Part shown: one piece after another, positions 62,756-64,000 of the stretch
Layout: each line of letters begins with the position of its first letter
Position numbering within the stretch: position 1 is the stretch's first letter
DNA from: Pseudomonas fluorescens
Lineage (GTDB): Bacteria; Pseudomonadota; Gammaproteobacteria; Pseudomonadales; Pseudomonadaceae
Length of the DNA stretch: 64,000 bases
Direction of reading: 5' to 3'
Assembly: GCF_000968015.1 (NCBI RefSeq)
Contig: NZ_LACH01000017.1
Coordinates: 186,001 to 250,000 of the forward strand
Notes under the pieces: generated by a model
What the model was told of the DNA's origin: nothing
What the model saw: the letters and a program-made list of their open reading frames with translations, nothing else
Databases searched by the model: none
Made by a program: the position numbers and the translations under genes

Positions 62756-64000
62756 ATGATCTGACCCCCGATCAAACTCAGCTCTCTGCCAGTTGGGCCG
62801 CTGTTTATAACGGTGCCGGTCAGGCGCTGGACTGGATTGCCCAGACGCGCGGCAACGCGCCACGCCTGGACAGCGAAGCCGACAACCTGAACATCCGCCT
62901 GCACCGCGCCCGCAACCTGGCTCACAGCCTCGGTCGCGTGGCCTGCACGCCGATGACCATTGGTTTTTTCGGCTTGTCGCAAGCCGGCAAGTCCTACCTG
63001 ATCTCGGCCCTCGCCGCCGGTCAGAACGGCAAACTGGAAACTGATTTCGGTGGCCAGCGCCTGGACTTCATCAAGCACATCAACCCGGTGGGTGGCGGCA
63101 AGGAAGCCACCGGTCTGGTGACGCGCTTCAGCCGTCGGGCGACGGAGAGTCAGGACAATGACTTTCCGGTAGAGCTCACGCTGTTCAAGGAAATCGAGCT
63201 GGCGAAGATTCTCGCCAACTCCTGGTTCAAGGATTTCGACCTCGAGCGCATTTCCTACGAGATCGACGAAGAGCGCATCCAGCGCGTACTCAAGCCGTTC
63301 GAAGGCCGTGAAACCGGGCCACTGCAAACGGGCGTCAACGCCGATGATCTGGTGTCGCTGTGGGATTACCTGCGGGACAACTTCCGCAACTCGGTGAAGA
63401 AACTCGAACACCTGTATTGGCCCACGGCGCTGCAACTGGCGCCTCGGCTGAATTTCCAGGAACGCGCCGAGCTGTTTTCCATCCTGTGGGGAGAGCAAAG
63501 CGAGCTGACGCGCGTGTACCAGCAACTGGCCGGCGCGTTGCACACGCTGGGCCTGCCTGAGACCGTGTTCGCGCCATTGAAGGCGTTGGTGAGTTTCGAA
63601 AACGACACCTACAGCCAGCGCGACAGCATCATGAACGTCGACATCCTCGAACGCTTCGGCAGCCCGCGGGACTTGCCGATTGATGTTCGACCACTGGTTG
63701 GCGGTCACCTGCAAAGCAGTCAGGGCATTGCGGTCGCGCAACTGGCGGCACTGACCGCCGAAATGACCTTCCGCCTGATCGAAGCGCCGGCGGATGACAT
63801 CGTCAATCAGGTCGACTTGCTGGACTTCCCCGGTTATCGCGGGCGCAAGAAACTGCACGAGATCGCCGATTCCAACGACCCGCAATCCGCCACCAAGGAC
63901 AACTCCGTTTCGCAGCTGATCCTGCGCGGCAAGGTCGCCTATCTGTTCGAGCGCTACACCGACAACCAGGAAATGAACGCGCTGGTGGTCTGCACCGGCT
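62752..64000 (+). CDS. srfC: SrfC family protein, dynamin-like GTPase (3' end outside the window)
   Basis: 416 codons are open to the window edge, with no stop. It starts MNDLTPDQTQLSASWAAVYN in an ATGA overlap with srfB. The P-loop is Gly74-L-S-Q-A-G-Lys80-Ser81 (TIGFFGLSQAGKSYLI). A switch-like Thr lies in GGKEATGLVTRF near residue 123, and the G3 motif is Asp358-F-P-Gly361 (LLDFPGYRGR). The long interval between G2 and G3 (over 200 residues) is unusual for a GTPase. The window ends near VVCTG, where the base-specificity region would begin. The full family is about 800 or more residues. Confidence 0.82.
   Translation, partial: MNDLTPDQTQLSASWAAVYNGAGQALDWIAQTRGNAPRLDSEADNLNIRLHRARNLAHSLGRVACTPMTIGFFGLSQAGKSYLISALAAGQNGKLETDFGGQRLDFIKHINPVGGGKEATGLVTRFSRRATESQDNDFPVELTLFKEIELAKILANSWFKDFDLERISYEIDEERIQRVLKPFEGRETGPLQTGVNADDLVSLWDYLRDNFRNSVKKLEHLYWPTALQLAPRLNFQERAELFSILWGEQSELTRVYQQLAGALHTLGLPETVFAPLKALVSFENDTYSQRDSIMNVDILERFGSPRDLPIDVRPLVGGHLQSSQGIAVAQLAALTAEMTFRLIEAPADDIVNQVDLLDFPGYRGRKKLHEIADSNDPQSATKDNSVSQLILRGKVAYLFERYTDNQEMNALVVCTG

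Noticed and set aside
62428..63885. A 485-codon minus-strand frame opposite srfB and srfC
   Set aside because: srfB and srfC read continuously with clear nucleotide-binding motifs on the plus strand; the antisense frame has no recognisable domain.

Overview
The window comes from the chromosome of a fluorescent Pseudomonas (P. fluorescens group by feel). This rests on three things. The base composition is GC-rich. Dispersed REP/REPIN repeats of the 'gtgggagcgagc-ttgctcgcgat' type sit in many gaps. The gene order rho-trxA, ppx-ppk-hemB, algP-FKBP-algQ-dsbH-hemYXDC-algR-argH, cyaA-rnk-cyaY-lppL-lysA-dapF-xerC, sutA and amtB-glnK-comM is, from memory, that of the corresponding P. aeruginosa region. 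No rRNA, tRNA, CRISPR array, insertion sequence or intact prophage is visible.

Layout. (1) 0-11 kb: the end of an EVE-domain gene, a FliL-like protein, a quinone oxidoreductase, an orphan TonB-like protein, glpT with two GlpR-type operators, a ChaC-like cyclotransferase, a PagP-like barrel, ubiD with a coupled flavin reductase, rho and trxA. (2) 10.3-14.2 kb: a GntR regulator divergent from a four-gene polar amino acid ABC transporter, apparently inserted between trxA and ppx. (3) 14.4-28.3 kb: ppx, convergent with a hemB-ppk operon, then dedA, a sterol desaturase, elbB, yaiI, a cytochrome c/FTR1 iron permease, a LysE exporter, a small MscS channel and a YheS-like ABC-F protein. (4) 28.3-39 kb: algP, an FKBP, algQ, dsbH, the heme-precursor operon hemC-hemD-hemX-hemY, algR and argH. 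The sensor kinase gene algZ/fimS, expected between algR and argH, survives only as a frame-broken relic. (5) 39-53.8 kb: GST, cyaA, rnk, cyaY, then lppL-lysA-dapF-DUF484-xerC-HAD, sutA, yjbQ, the nitrogen pair glnK-amtB, and ubiK. (6) 53.8-55.1 kb: a small accessory islet with a leader ORF, a BRO-N protein and a solitary HigA antitoxin. (7) 55.3-64 kb: comM, a secreted aldose-epimerase-like protein, and a srfABC operon that runs off the window end.

Most of the window is core housekeeping. Heme supply (hemB, hemCDXY), polyphosphate turnover (ppx, ppk), nitrogen sensing (glnK, amtB), cAMP synthesis (cyaA), lysine/DAP synthesis and transcription control (rho, algQ, algR, sutA) lie as short operons separated by terminators and REPINs.

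The least explained part is srfABC. SrfA is a single-pass membrane protein with a long Pro/Ala-rich stalk. SrfB carries the three nucleotide-binding signatures of an actin/Hsp70-type ATPase. SrfC begins with a dynamin-like GTPase signature. The three genes are tightly coupled. This suggests a membrane-anchored machine with two nucleotide-driven subunits; its function cannot be read from the sequence.
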